DNA of 10,909 nucleotides from UBA6136 sp039795615 (GTDB taxonomy: Bacteria; Pseudomonadota; Gammaproteobacteria; Methylococcales; Methylococcaceae): the NCBI GenBank assembly GCA_039795615.1, contig JBDKLO010000173.1:1-10909 (forward strand), read 5' to 3'. This document shows positions 1 through 7,893 of the stretch, one piece after another. Made by a program: the position numbers and the translations under genes. The notes below the pieces were generated by a model that ran no database searches, was not told where the DNA came from, and saw only the letters and a list, made by a program, of their open reading frames with translations. Positions within the stretch are counted from its first letter, which is position 1. Each line of letters begins with the position of its first letter.

Positions 1-39
1 ACGGATTTTGCCCAGTCCACCCAATTCAATTCTCTCCCA

Positions 40-1863
40 ATGATCGAAAAGCTTCGCAACATCGCCATTATCGCCCACGTCGATCATGGCAAGACCACGC
101 TCGTAGACAAACTCTTGCAGCAGTCCGGTACCTTCGCCGCTCACGAAAAGCTCGAAGAGCGAGTGATGGACTCCAATGCGCTGGAAAAGGAACGTGGCAT
201 CACGATTCTGGCCAAGAATACAGCGATTGACTGGGGTGATTACCACATCAACATTGTTGATACCCCGGGCCATGCTGACTTTGGCGGGGAAGTTGAGCGC
301 GTCTTGTCGATGGTTGACTCGGTCCTGTTGCTTGTCGATGCGGTCGACGGCCCGATGCCACAAACCCGGTTCGTCACCCAGAAGGCCTTTGCTTTAGGTC
401 TTAAGCCTATTGTCGTGATCAACAAGATCGACCGACCGGGTGCACGTGCCCATTGGGTTTTGGATCAGACGTTTGATCTTTTTGATCGTCTTGGTGCGAC
501 CGAAGAACAGCTGGATTTCCCTGTGGTTTACGCATCCGCGCTGAATGGTTATGCCGGAGATTCGCCGGACGTTCGCGAAGGCAACATGGATTATCTGTTC
601 CAGACGATTGTCGACAAAGTCCATCATCCCAAAGTTGATGTGGAAGGCGGATTCCGCATGCAGATCAGTCAGCTCGACTACAACAGCTACGTAGGGGTTA
701 TCGGTATCGGCCGCATTCAGCGCGGAACGATTAAGACCAATTCTCCGGTGGTGGTGGTCAACCGGGATGGTTCACAGCGAAACGCTCGTGTCCTTCAGGT
801 GTTTGGTTTCAAGGGACTTGAGCGTGTTGAGGTGCCACAGGCTAATGCCGGTGACATCATCGCCTTCACGGGGATCGATACCCTCGAAATTTCTGACACC
901 CTCTGTTCTCCCGATGCCATTGAGGCGCTTCCTCCTCTGACCGTTGACGAGCCTACCGTCAGCATGACCTTCCAGGTGAATAACTCTCCGTTTGCCGGGA
1001 AGGAAGGCAAGTTCGTCACTACGCGTCAAATTCGTGAGCGTCTGCAGCGTGAGTTGCTCCACAACGTCGCGCTTCGCGTCGAAGATACCCAGGATCCCGA
1101 CAAGTTTAAGGTTTCAGGTCGCGGAGAACTGCATCTGTCGATCCTAATCGAAAACATGCGCCGTGAAGGGTATGAACTGGGTGTTTCAAGACCTGAGGTT
1201 ATCGTCAGAGAAATTGATGGTGAACTCTGTGAACCTTACGAACAGGTCACCATTGAAGTGGAAGAACTGAACCAGGGCGCCGTCATGGAAAAGATGGGCG
1301 AACGCAAGGGTGATCTTCTGAACATGGTTCCAGACGGTCAGGGTCGCGTTCGACTGGAATACATGATTCCCTCACGTGGCCTGATCGGCTTCCAGACGGA
1401 ATTCATGACGGCGACCTCAGGTACGGGGCTTCTTTACCATGTCTTCGACCACTACGGTCCCGTCAAGAAGGGAAATATCGGTCAACGCATCAACGGGGTC
1501 ATGATTTCAATGGTCGCCGGAAAGGCGCTAGGTTACGCGCTTTTCAACCTGCAGGAGCGAGGTCGCATGTTCATCGAGCATGGCACCGAGGTTTACGAAG
1601 GCATGGTGATCGGCATTCATTCCAGAGACAATGATCTGGTCGTCAATCCCACCAAGGCCAAGCAGCTGACCAATATCCGGGCGGCGGGGACGGATGAAAA
1701 CATTCTGCTGACTCCGCCCATTCGAATGAGCCTCGAGCAAGCCCTTGAATTCATCGATGACGATGAATTGGTCGAGGTGACCCCCAAGACCATTCGTATC
1801 CGTAAAAAGCTCCTGCTTGAGCATGAGCGTAAAAAGGCCAGCCGCGGTTCTGCCAGCGAATAA
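40..1863 (+). CDS. typA: Ribosome-associated GTPase TypA/BipA
   Basis: Translation-factor GTPase of the EF-G/LepA family. It binds the 70S ribosome and is known to support ribosome assembly, low-temperature growth and stress responses; it acts in the cytoplasm. The G domain is complete: P-loop AHVDHGKT at residues 12-19, RGITI of switch I at 52-56, DTPGH at 74-78, NKID at 128-131 and SAL at 166-168. Domains II, III and V and the TypA-specific C-terminal domain follow, including the conserved stretches SRGELHLSILIENMRREG-like (with G for S) and IPSRGLIGF. The length of 607 residues equals that of E. coli BipA as I remember it, and the N-terminus MIEKLRNIAIIAHVDHGKTT is the same, so the ATG at 40 is secure. 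The bases upstream are pyrimidine-rich (TTCTCTCCCA) with no Shine-Dalgarno match. It is probably transcribed separately from gyrA, because a hairpin and a promoter-like box follow its stop codon. Confidence 0.98.
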   Translation: MIEKLRNIAIIAHVDHGKTTLVDKLLQQSGTFAAHEKLEERVMDSNALEKERGITILAKNTAIDWGDYHINIVDTPGHADFGGEVERVLSMVDSVLLLVDAVDGPMPQTRFVTQKAFALGLKPIVVINKIDRPGARAHWVLDQTFDLFDRLGATEEQLDFPVVYASALNGYAGDSPDVREGNMDYLFQTIVDKVHHPKVDVEGGFRMQISQLDYNSYVGVIGIGRIQRGTIKTNSPVVVVNRDGSQRNARVLQVFGFKGLERVEVPQANAGDIIAFTGIDTLEISDTLCSPDAIEALPPLTVDEPTVSMTFQVNNSPFAGKEGKFVTTRQIRERLQRELLHNVALRVEDTQDPDKFKVSGRGELHLSILIENMRREGYELGVSRPEVIVREIDGELCEPYEQVTIEVEELNQGAVMEKMGERKGDLLNMVPDGQGRVRLEYMIPSRGLIGFQTEFMTATSGTGLLYHVFDHYGPVKKGNIGQRINGVMISMVAGKALGYALFNLQERGRMFIEHGTEVYEGMVIGIHSRDNDLVVNPTKAKQLTNIRAAGTDENILLTPPIRMSLEQALEFIDDDELVEVTPKTIRIRKKLLLEHERKKASRGSASE

Positions 1864-1877
1864 TCGGGATTTGTGTT

Positions 1878-1922
1878 CCTCAGCCCCCGGTGCTCGCGCA
1901 TAGAGCACCCTTGGGGGTGAGG
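1878..1922 (+). terminator. Long imperfect hairpin after typA, possible terminator
   Basis: An inverted repeat can be read directly. Bases 1878-1882 pair with 1918-1922. G1883 is bulged. CCCCC 1884-1888 pairs with GGGGG 1913-1917. Bases 1910-1912 are bulged. GGTGCTC 1889-1895 pairs with GAGCACC 1903-1909, leaving a 7-base loop. That is about 17 paired positions, mostly GC. No U-run follows directly; the nearest T run is at 1950-1956, almost 30 bases away. It is therefore not a textbook intrinsic terminator. It could stabilise the 3' end of typA mRNA, terminate weakly, or act as a regulatory structure upstream of gyrA. Confidence 0.45.
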
Positions 1923-1930
1923 GGTATAAT
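1901..1930 (+). promoter_or_regulatory. Candidate gyrA promoter with perfect TATAAT -10 box
   Basis: TATAAT at 1925-1930 is an exact sigma70 -10 hexamer in the only sizeable gap before gyrA. The best -35 candidate is poor: TAGAGC at 1901-1906 matches TTGACA at 3 of 6 positions with an 18-base spacer. There is no extended -10 TGn. Transcription would start near 1937 and give a leader of about 43 bases. A strong -10 with a weak -35 would suit a supercoiling-sensitive gyrase promoter, as is known for E. coli gyrA, but this is inference from sequence alone. Confidence 0.4.
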
Positions 1931-1979
1931 CAAATCCTGACCGCCCGTCTTTTTTTCGTATCCGGAAATCTCTTATCTG

Positions 1980-4568
1980 ATGTCCAGTTTCGCCAAAGAA
2001 ATCATCGCCGTAAATCTTGAAGACGAGATGCGGCAGTCCTATCTTGATTACGCCATGAGCGTGATTGTCGGGAGAGCACTGCCGGACGTCAGGGATGGCC
2101 TGAAGCCGGTGCATCGGCGTGTCCTTTTCGCGATGCATGAGCTGGGTAATGACTGGAATAAGCCCTACAAGAAATCCGCACGTGTTGTGGGTGACGTCAT
2201 CGGTAAATACCATCCTCATGGTGACTCCGCGGTGTATGACACCATCGTTCGCATGGCGCAGCCCTTCTCATTGCGTTACATGCTGGTCGATGGTCAGGGT
2301 AATTTCGGGTCAGTCGATGGTGATCCGCCTGCCGCCATGCGATACACCGAAGTGCGCATGTCGAAAATTGCTCATGAGTTGCTGGCAGATCTTGAAAAGG
2401 AAACGGTCAACTTCACGCCCAATTACGATGAGTCCGAGCACGAGCCATCGGTCCTTCCGACTCGGGTGCCGAACCTGTTGGTCAATGGTTCTGCCGGTAT
2501 CGCTGTGGGTATGGCGACGAACATTCCACCGCATAACCTCACGGAAGTGGTGAATGCCTGTCTTCACTTGATTGCCCACCCTGAGGCGAGCATCCAGGAC
2601 TTGATGGAAATCATTCCAGGTCCTGACTTTCCGACCGCGGGCATCATCAATGGTGCTTCAGGCATTCGTGAGGCCTACCTCACAGGGCGCGGTCGTATTT
2701 ACCTTCGAGCGCAATGCGAATTCGAAGAGGAGAACGGTCGATCCAGCATCATCGTTAATGAGCTACCGTATCAGGTCAACAAAGCCCGCCTGATGGAAAA
2801 AATTGCGGAGTTGGCGAAAGAAGGCAAGCTCGAAGGGATTTCAGGTCTTCGCGATGAGTCCGACAAGGACGGCATGCGCATGGTCATAGAGCTTAAACGG
2901 GGTGAAATGCCGGAAGTGGTTTTGAACAACCTCTACCAGCAAACAGCGATGCAGAACGTGTTCGGCATCAACATGGTGGCGCTGATTGATGGACGCCCGC
3001 GCTGTCTGAATCTCAAGGAAATCCTCGCTGCCTTTATTGACCACCGTAGAGAAGTGGTCACCCGAAGGACGATGTTTGATTTACGCAAAGCGCGTGATCG
3101 AGCTCATATCCTCGAAGGACTTGCGGTTGCCCTTGCTAATATCGATGAAGTCATCGAGCTCATCAAGAAATCAGAAAGCCCGGCAGTCGCCAAGGAGAGG
3201 CTCCTTGAGCGTCAATGGGCGCCTGGCGTTGTGATTGATCTTCTGGAACGCGCCGAGGATGCGGCTCGTTCCCGACCTGAGTCCCTGCTTCCGGAATTTG
3301 GTCTGGGTCCCGAGGGCTATCGCCTCTCTGCTGAGCAGGCACAGGCGATTCTTGATCTTCGTTTGCATCGACTCACGGGTCTTGAGCAGGACAAGATCAT
3401 TGCGGAATATCGGGAAATCCTCAAAAGAATTGATGAACTCCTGGCGATCCTGGGCAGTGACATCCGCCTGATGGAAGTGATCCACGATGAATTGATCGTG
3501 ATCCGCGACCAGTTTGGGGATGCTCGTCGCACACGGATCATCAGTGATTATCTTGATCTCTCCCGTGCGGATCTGATCACCGAAGAAGATATGGTCGTCA
3601 CGGTCTCGCACGAGGGCTACGTCAAGTCACAGCCCCTGTCGACCTACCGATCGCAGCGGCGTGGTGGCCGTGGCAAGACGGCGACGACGATGAAGGAAGA
3701 GGACTACATTGAGAAGCTGATCGTTGCGAGTACGCACGACACCATTCTCTGTTTTTCCAGCGTCGGTAAGGTTTACTGGCTCAAGGTGTATGAACTGCCG
3801 GTGGCCAGCCGGACCGCGCGTGGTCGGCCTTTCATCAATCTCCTGCCCCTGGAGGAGAAGGAAAAGATCAATGCCATCCTGCCGATTCGCCAGTTCGATG
3901 ATGGGCACTTCATCTTCATGGCGACGGGATCCGGCATCGTTAAAAAGGTCGCCTTGAGTGAATTTGAGCGCCCACGTTCGACCGGAAAGATTGCCATCGA
4001 CCTGAGGCAGGATGATCGCCTTGTTGATGTGGCGGTCACCGATGGCAAGCAGAACGTGATGCTCTTCAGTAACTCCGGAAAATCGGTTTGCTTCAATGAA
4101 GAAGACGTTCGCGTCATGGGTCGGGGTGCGAGCGGTGTGCGCGGCATGACGATTCACGAAGGTCAGGAGATCATCGGTCTGATTATTGGGACCGAGGGCT
4201 CTGTGTTGAATATTACGGAAAATGGCTTTGGCAAGCGGACGCCGATCAGTGATTTCCCTATTCATCGAAGGGGTGGGCAGGGGGTCATCGCGATTCAGAC
4301 CAGTGAGCGCAATGGATCCGTAGTAGCGGCGGTTCTCGTTGATGAAAACGATGAGATCATGCTGATTACCGATGGTGGCACACTGGTGCGTACCCGCGTT
4401 GAGGAGATCCGTGAGTTGGGTCGCAATACTCAGGGCGTTACCGTCATCAAGCTCTCGGATGCTGAGAAAGTTGTCGGCGTTGATCGTATCCCATTCATCG
4501 AAGGGCTTGAGGAAGAGGGTGCAGAGGAGGAATTGACGGACGAGGATGACGGTCCTGAAGCGTCATGA
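1980..4568 (+). CDS. gyrA: DNA gyrase subunit A
   Basis: Breakage-reunion subunit of the GyrA2GyrB2 type II topoisomerase, which introduces negative supercoils using ATP. The catalytic tyrosine is Y122, preceded by R121 in AAMRYTE. The quinolone-binding region at residues 78-90 contains HPHGDSAVYDTIV, with S83 and D87 in the wild-type susceptible state and numbering equal to E. coli. The N-terminal winged-helix, tower and coiled-coil regions occupy roughly residues 1-525. The C-terminal DNA-wrapping pinwheel follows, with the GyrA box QRRGGRG at 559-565, diagnostic for gyrase rather than ParC. The tail (841-862) is strongly acidic, 12 of 22 residues being D or E; in E. coli this tail tunes wrapping. 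Length is 862 residues against about 875 in E. coli. The ATG at 1980 gives the usual N-terminus, with a weak GGAAA upstream at 1964-1968. The stop codon overlaps the serC start in ATGA. Confidence 0.98.
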   Translation: MSSFAKEIIAVNLEDEMRQSYLDYAMSVIVGRALPDVRDGLKPVHRRVLFAMHELGNDWNKPYKKSARVVGDVIGKYHPHGDSAVYDTIVRMAQPFSLRYMLVDGQGNFGSVDGDPPAAMRYTEVRMSKIAHELLADLEKETVNFTPNYDESEHEPSVLPTRVPNLLVNGSAGIAVGMATNIPPHNLTEVVNACLHLIAHPEASIQDLMEIIPGPDFPTAGIINGASGIREAYLTGRGRIYLRAQCEFEEENGRSSIIVNELPYQVNKARLMEKIAELAKEGKLEGISGLRDESDKDGMRMVIELKRGEMPEVVLNNLYQQTAMQNVFGINMVALIDGRPRCLNLKEILAAFIDHRREVVTRRTMFDLRKARDRAHILEGLAVALANIDEVIELIKKSESPAVAKERLLERQWAPGVVIDLLERAEDAARSRPESLLPEFGLGPEGYRLSAEQAQAILDLRLHRLTGLEQDKIIAEYREILKRIDELLAILGSDIRLMEVIHDELIVIRDQFGDARRTRIISDYLDLSRADLITEEDMVVTVSHEGYVKSQPLSTYRSQRRGGRGKTATTMKEEDYIEKLIVASTHDTILCFSSVGKVYWLKVYELPVASRTARGRPFINLLPLEEKEKINAILPIRQFDDGHFIFMATGSGIVKKVALSEFERPRSTGKIAIDLRQDDRLVDVAVTDGKQNVMLFSNSGKSVCFNEEDVRVMGRGASGVRGMTIHEGQEIIGLIIGTEGSVLNITENGFGKRTPISDFPIHRRGGQGVIAIQTSERNGSVVAAVLVDENDEIMLITDGGTLVRTRVEEIRELGRNTQGVTVIKLSDAEKVVGVDRIPFIEGLEEEGAEEELTDEDDGPEAS

Positions 4569-5647
4569 GGGTCTACAACTTCAGCGCTGGTCCCTCAGCG
4601 CTCCCGCTGGAGGTTCTGGAGCGTGCCCGAAATGAATTGACCGACTTCGAAGGCTGCGGCATGTCCATCATGGAGATGAGCCATCGGAGTGAAGCCTATG
4701 AAGCGGTCGCGCACAAGTCTGAATCGCTCCTCAGAAAGCTTTTTGCAGTCCCTCAAAATTACCGCATACTGTTCCTGCAAGGAGGGGCGACAGCACAATT
4801 CGCCGCGGTCCCTCTCAATCTCTCCGGCCCTAATCGACGGGCGGCCTTCATCAATACCGGAATCTGGTCCTCCAAAGCGATTGCTGAGGCAGAACGCTAT
4901 CTGGATGACGTTGTCATCGCAGCGTCGACCGAGTCTACGGGATTTAACCGGGTGCCTGAAGCAGGCGAATGGCTTGATACAGGACCTGTGGATTACCTTC
5001 ATTACACCGATAATGAGACTATCGGGGGGGTCGAATTTGCCTCCATTCCCGCTTCGGGAGACACCCCGCTCGTGTGCGATATGTCTTCCAATATCCTTTC
5101 GCGAGAGATGGATATCAGCCGTTTTGGTCTGATTTATGCTGGCGCACAGAAGAACATGGGCCCCTCGGGTATCACGGTTGTGATCGTTCGGGATGATCTT
5201 CTGGGGCGTGCCCGGAAAGAAACGCCCTCATTCATGAACTATTCGATTCAGTCCAAGAACGGATCGATGCTGAATACGCCCCCGACTTATCCCTGGTATC
5301 TCCTGGGGTTGGTGCTTGAATGGCTCGAAGGGCAGGGCGGTGTCAAGGCCATGGAGATTCAGAATGAGAGGAAGTCGGCCCTGCTCTATTCGGCACTTGA
5401 TCAATCCAGCCTGTTCTATAACCCTGTTGTGCCGGGATCGCGCTCCAGAATGAATATTCCATTCATTCTGGCTCGACCAGAACTGGAGCCTCTTTTCCTC
5501 CAGCACGCGAGGGAAGCCGGGTTGGTCAACCTTGAAGGGCATCGATCTGTCGGCGGATTCCGAGCAAGTCTCTATAATGCGATGCCTTACGAAGGGGTTT
5601 CGGCCCTGGTTTCTTTCATGAGCGACTTCGAACGTCGCCATGCTTGA
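4565..5647 (+). CDS. serC: Phosphoserine aminotransferase
   Basis: PLP-dependent class V aminotransferase. It converts 3-phosphohydroxypyruvate and glutamate to O-phosphoserine and 2-oxoglutarate in serine synthesis. It also transaminates 3-hydroxy-4-phosphohydroxybutyrate precursors on the DXP-independent PLP route (the pdxF role). The N-terminus NFSAGPSALPLEVL, the phosphate and cofactor-binding segment FLQGGATAQFAAVPLN, and YAGAQKNMGPSG with the Schiff-base lysine at K196 identify the family. The end, RASLYNAMP followed by FERRHA, is also typical. Length is 360 residues, close to about 362 in E. coli. The start ATG at 4565 shares ATGA with the gyrA stop, so translational coupling is likely; no strong Shine-Dalgarno sequence is seen inside the gyrA end. 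In E. coli serC pairs with aroA; here four genes lie between or around them in the larger cluster. Confidence 0.97.
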   Translation: MRVYNFSAGPSALPLEVLERARNELTDFEGCGMSIMEMSHRSEAYEAVAHKSESLLRKLFAVPQNYRILFLQGGATAQFAAVPLNLSGPNRRAAFINTGIWSSKAIAEAERYLDDVVIAASTESTGFNRVPEAGEWLDTGPVDYLHYTDNETIGGVEFASIPASGDTPLVCDMSSNILSREMDISRFGLIYAGAQKNMGPSGITVVIVRDDLLGRARKETPSFMNYSIQSKNGSMLNTPPTYPWYLLGLVLEWLEGQGGVKAMEIQNERKSALLYSALDQSSLFYNPVVPGSRSRMNIPFILARPELEPLFLQHAREAGLVNLEGHRSVGGFRASLYNAMPYEGVSALVSFMSDFERRHA

Positions 5648-6765
5648 TGGCTGAAGTGGGTCAACCCGCCATGAATACTCCTGACGATCGAACCATCCTG
5701 ACTGACATCCGGCGCGAAATTGACGCCATCGACGATCAGTTGCTTACTCTTCTGAATCAACGCGCCGGTTGCGCCAAGAAAGTCGCAGACATCAAGATGG
5801 CTGCGGGAGAAGTCGAATGCTTTCATCGTCCAGAGCGGGAGGTTGAAGTCCTTCGGCGCATGATGGACGCAAATCCTGGTCCCTTGTCTCGAGAAACCAT
5901 TGCCCGATTTTTTCGCGAGGTCATGTCGGAATGCCTGGCGCTTGAAAAGCCGCTTGATGTGGGCTTTCTGGGTCCCGAGGGCACATTTACCCAACAGGCA
6001 GCCTATCGCCATTTTGGGCATGCCATCCACGCGGTCCCCTTTGCCTCGATTGATGCCATTTTTCGTGCCGTTGAGTCCGGTGCAGTCGTTTATGGTGTCG
6101 TTCCCATCGAAAACTCCACGGAAGGGGTGATCACGCACACCCTGGATAGCTTTCTTCAGATGCCCTTGGTGATTGCAGGGGAAGTCAGCCTCAGGATTCA
6201 TCACAACCTCCTGGGTAAAGGGACAGACATCAAATCCATCCGGGAAATTTATTCCCATCAGCAGTCATTGGCCCAGTGCCGGCAGTGGCTTGATCGTCAT
6301 CTCCCAGGGGTCACTCGGACTCCGGTGGGGAGCAATGCCGAGGCGGCACGGCTTGCAAGCCTCGAGCCTGGGACTGCGGCAATTGCTGGTGAGGTTGCCG
6401 CAGGTCTCTACGGTCTCGATCTGATGGCCTCGATGATTGAAGATGAATCCAATAATACGACCCGTTTTCTGGTCGTTGGACGGACGCCCGTTGGGCCTAC
6501 AGGCGATGACAAGACCTCTCTTTTGCTGACCATCCCGAATGATCCCGGCGCTCTCTATGCCATCCTGGAGCCTTTTGCCCGGCATGGCATCAGTATGTCC
6601 AAGATCGAGTCAAGGCCTTCCCGCAAGGATGTCTGGGACTATGTTTTTTTCATTGATGTTGATGGCCACCGCGATGATCAGAAAGTGGCATTGGCCCTGT
6701 CCGAGGTTTCATCGCGGACAACGCGCCTCAAAGTTCTGGGTTCTTACCCCAAAGCATTGACCTGA
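5647..6765 (+). CDS. pheA: Bifunctional chorismate mutase/prephenate dehydratase (P-protein)
   Basis: Converts chorismate to prephenate and then to phenylpyruvate for phenylalanine. With numbering from the ATG at 5647, an AroQ-type chorismate mutase helical domain spans about residues 15-100, containing DIRREIDAID, NQRAGCAKKVADIK and HRPERE. The prephenate dehydratase domain spans about 103-280 with GPEGTF, the NSTEG motif at 156-160 and the catalytic TRF at 272-274. An ACT domain covers about 289-370, with GALY at 301-304 and ESRP at 321-324; these match the GALV and ESRP phenylalanine-binding motifs of E. coli PheA, so feedback inhibition by phenylalanine is expected. The start is uncertain. 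The ATG at 5647 overlaps the serC stop as TGATG. A TTG lies just before it at 5644. The ATG at 5671 gives 364 residues, nearer the pseudomonad length, with a weak purine stretch upstream. The mutase domain probably also supplies the tyrosine branch. Confidence 0.96.
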   Translation: MAEVGQPAMNTPDDRTILTDIRREIDAIDDQLLTLLNQRAGCAKKVADIKMAAGEVECFHRPEREVEVLRRMMDANPGPLSRETIARFFREVMSECLALEKPLDVGFLGPEGTFTQQAAYRHFGHAIHAVPFASIDAIFRAVESGAVVYGVVPIENSTEGVITHTLDSFLQMPLVIAGEVSLRIHHNLLGKGTDIKSIREIYSHQQSLAQCRQWLDRHLPGVTRTPVGSNAEAARLASLEPGTAAIAGEVAAGLYGLDLMASMIEDESNNTTRFLVVGRTPVGPTGDDKTSLLLTIPNDPGALYAILEPFARHGISMSKIESRPSRKDVWDYVFFIDVDGHRDDQKVALALSEVSSRTTRLKVLGSYPKALT

Positions 6766-6777
6766 GTGACCTCAATC

Positions 6778-7893
6778 ATGGATGCGATCAAACTTGCCGT
6801 TCCCGGTGTCCAGAAACTAACGCCTTACCTCCCAGGTAAGCCGATCAGCGAACTTCAGCGGGAGTTCGGGATCGATCATGTTGTCAAGCTGGCGTCCAAT
6901 GAAAATCCGCTGGGTCCAAGTCCCCTGGCAATTGCCGCGGTCAAGGCGGCTCTCGAGGAACTTCACCTTTATCCGGATGGGAGTGGCTTTGCGCTCAAAT
7001 CTGCGCTTTCACAGAAATTTGATCTGGATCCCAACGGAATCACACTGGGCAACGGATCCAACGACGTTCTTGAACTGATTGCCCGTGCGTTTCTGGCCCC
7101 GGGACTCTCTGCCGTTTTTTCTGAGCATGCCTTTGCCGTCTATCCGATTGTGACGCAGGCGGTTGGTGCTTCGGCCCGCGTGGCCCCCGCCCATTCGGAA
7201 GAAAAGGGTCCACGCTATGGTCATAACCTTGATGCGATGCTTGCAACAATAGATGCCACCACCCGGGTGGTCTTTATTGCCAATCCGAATAACCCTACGG
7301 GCACGCATCTAAGCCGTGATGCGCTATCCCGCTTTCTGGCGAAGGTGCCGCCAGAAGTCCTTGTGGTCATCGATGAGGCCTACTTCGAGTACGTACGACT
7401 GGATGATTATCCCAACGCAATGGCGTGGTTGGGTGACTACCCCAATGTGATTGTCACCAGAACCTTCTCCAAGGCTTACGGCCTTGCAGGTTTGCGTGTG
7501 GGCTACGCGGTCTCAAGTCCTGAAGTCGCCGATATCCTCAATCGGGTTCGCCAGCCTTTCAATGTCAATATTCCCGCCCTGGAAGGCGCTTTGGCCGCTC
7601 TGCAGGATGAAGGTCACCTTGAAAGGACTGTGGCACTTAACCTACAGGGTCTCAGCATGCTCCGAGTAGCTCTTGAAGCTCGGGGTTACGCGGTGATTCC
7701 ATCGGTAGGAAACTTCCTGACCTTTGATCTTGGAAGACCTGCGGCACCGATCTATGACGCGTTGCTCCGCAAAGGAGTGATTGTTCGTCCGATTGCCAAC
7801 TATGGGCTCCCTCGACATCTCCGCGTCACCGTGGGGACTGAGGCCGAGAATCAGGCCTTTCTCACCGCTTTGGATCAGGTCGCAGGGGAATGA
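6778..7893 (+). CDS. hisC: Histidinol-phosphate / aromatic aminotransferase
   Basis: PLP-dependent class I/II aminotransferase of the HisC family (HisC2, also called the HisHb type). The family acts on histidinol phosphate, and members placed in this cluster are thought to transaminate phenylpyruvate and 4-hydroxyphenylpyruvate. With numbering from the ATG at 6778, visible motifs are KLASNENPLG near 37-46, LGNGSND near 90-96, NPNNPTG at 169-175, IDEAYFEY beginning at 198 with the cofactor aspartate D199, and TRTFSKAYGLAGLR with the Schiff-base lysine K232. The C-terminal part has NFLTF and RPIANYGLP with the substrate arginine region. The start is ambiguous. A GTG at 6766 directly abuts the pheA stop and adds four residues. 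The ATG at 6778 has a GAGTGA purine stretch 8 bases upstream and is preferred. The stop overlaps tyrA as ATGA. A second histidine-operon hisC elsewhere is likely but not visible here. Confidence 0.95.
   Translation: MDAIKLAVPGVQKLTPYLPGKPISELQREFGIDHVVKLASNENPLGPSPLAIAAVKAALEELHLYPDGSGFALKSALSQKFDLDPNGITLGNGSNDVLELIARAFLAPGLSAVFSEHAFAVYPIVTQAVGASARVAPAHSEEKGPRYGHNLDAMLATIDATTRVVFIANPNNPTGTHLSRDALSRFLAKVPPEVLVVIDEAYFEYVRLDDYPNAMAWLGDYPNVIVTRTFSKAYGLAGLRVGYAVSSPEVADILNRVRQPFNVNIPALEGALAALQDEGHLERTVALNLQGLSMLRVALEARGYAVIPSVGNFLTFDLGRPAAPIYDALLRKGVIVRPIANYGLPRHLRVTVGTEAENQAFLTALDQVAGE

Noticed and set aside
1..39. Sequence before typA as a promoter or leader
   Set aside because: Only 39 bases are available; no -10/-35 pair or ribosome binding site can be recognised, and the real upstream region lies outside the window.
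1617..2219. 200-residue open frame on the minus strand spanning the typA end and gyrA start
   Set aside because: It crosses two clear + strand genes and the promoter/hairpin gap, has no recognisable motif, and its composition fits the shadow of coding sequence on the other strand.
3627..4265. 212-residue minus-strand open frame opposite the gyrA C-terminal region
   Set aside because: It lies antisense to a conserved GyrA pinwheel region and shows no motif or start signal.
5587..6258. 223-residue minus-strand open frame opposite pheA
   Set aside because: It lies wholly against serC and pheA coding sequence, and the translation resembles no family; long antisense frames are common at this GC content.
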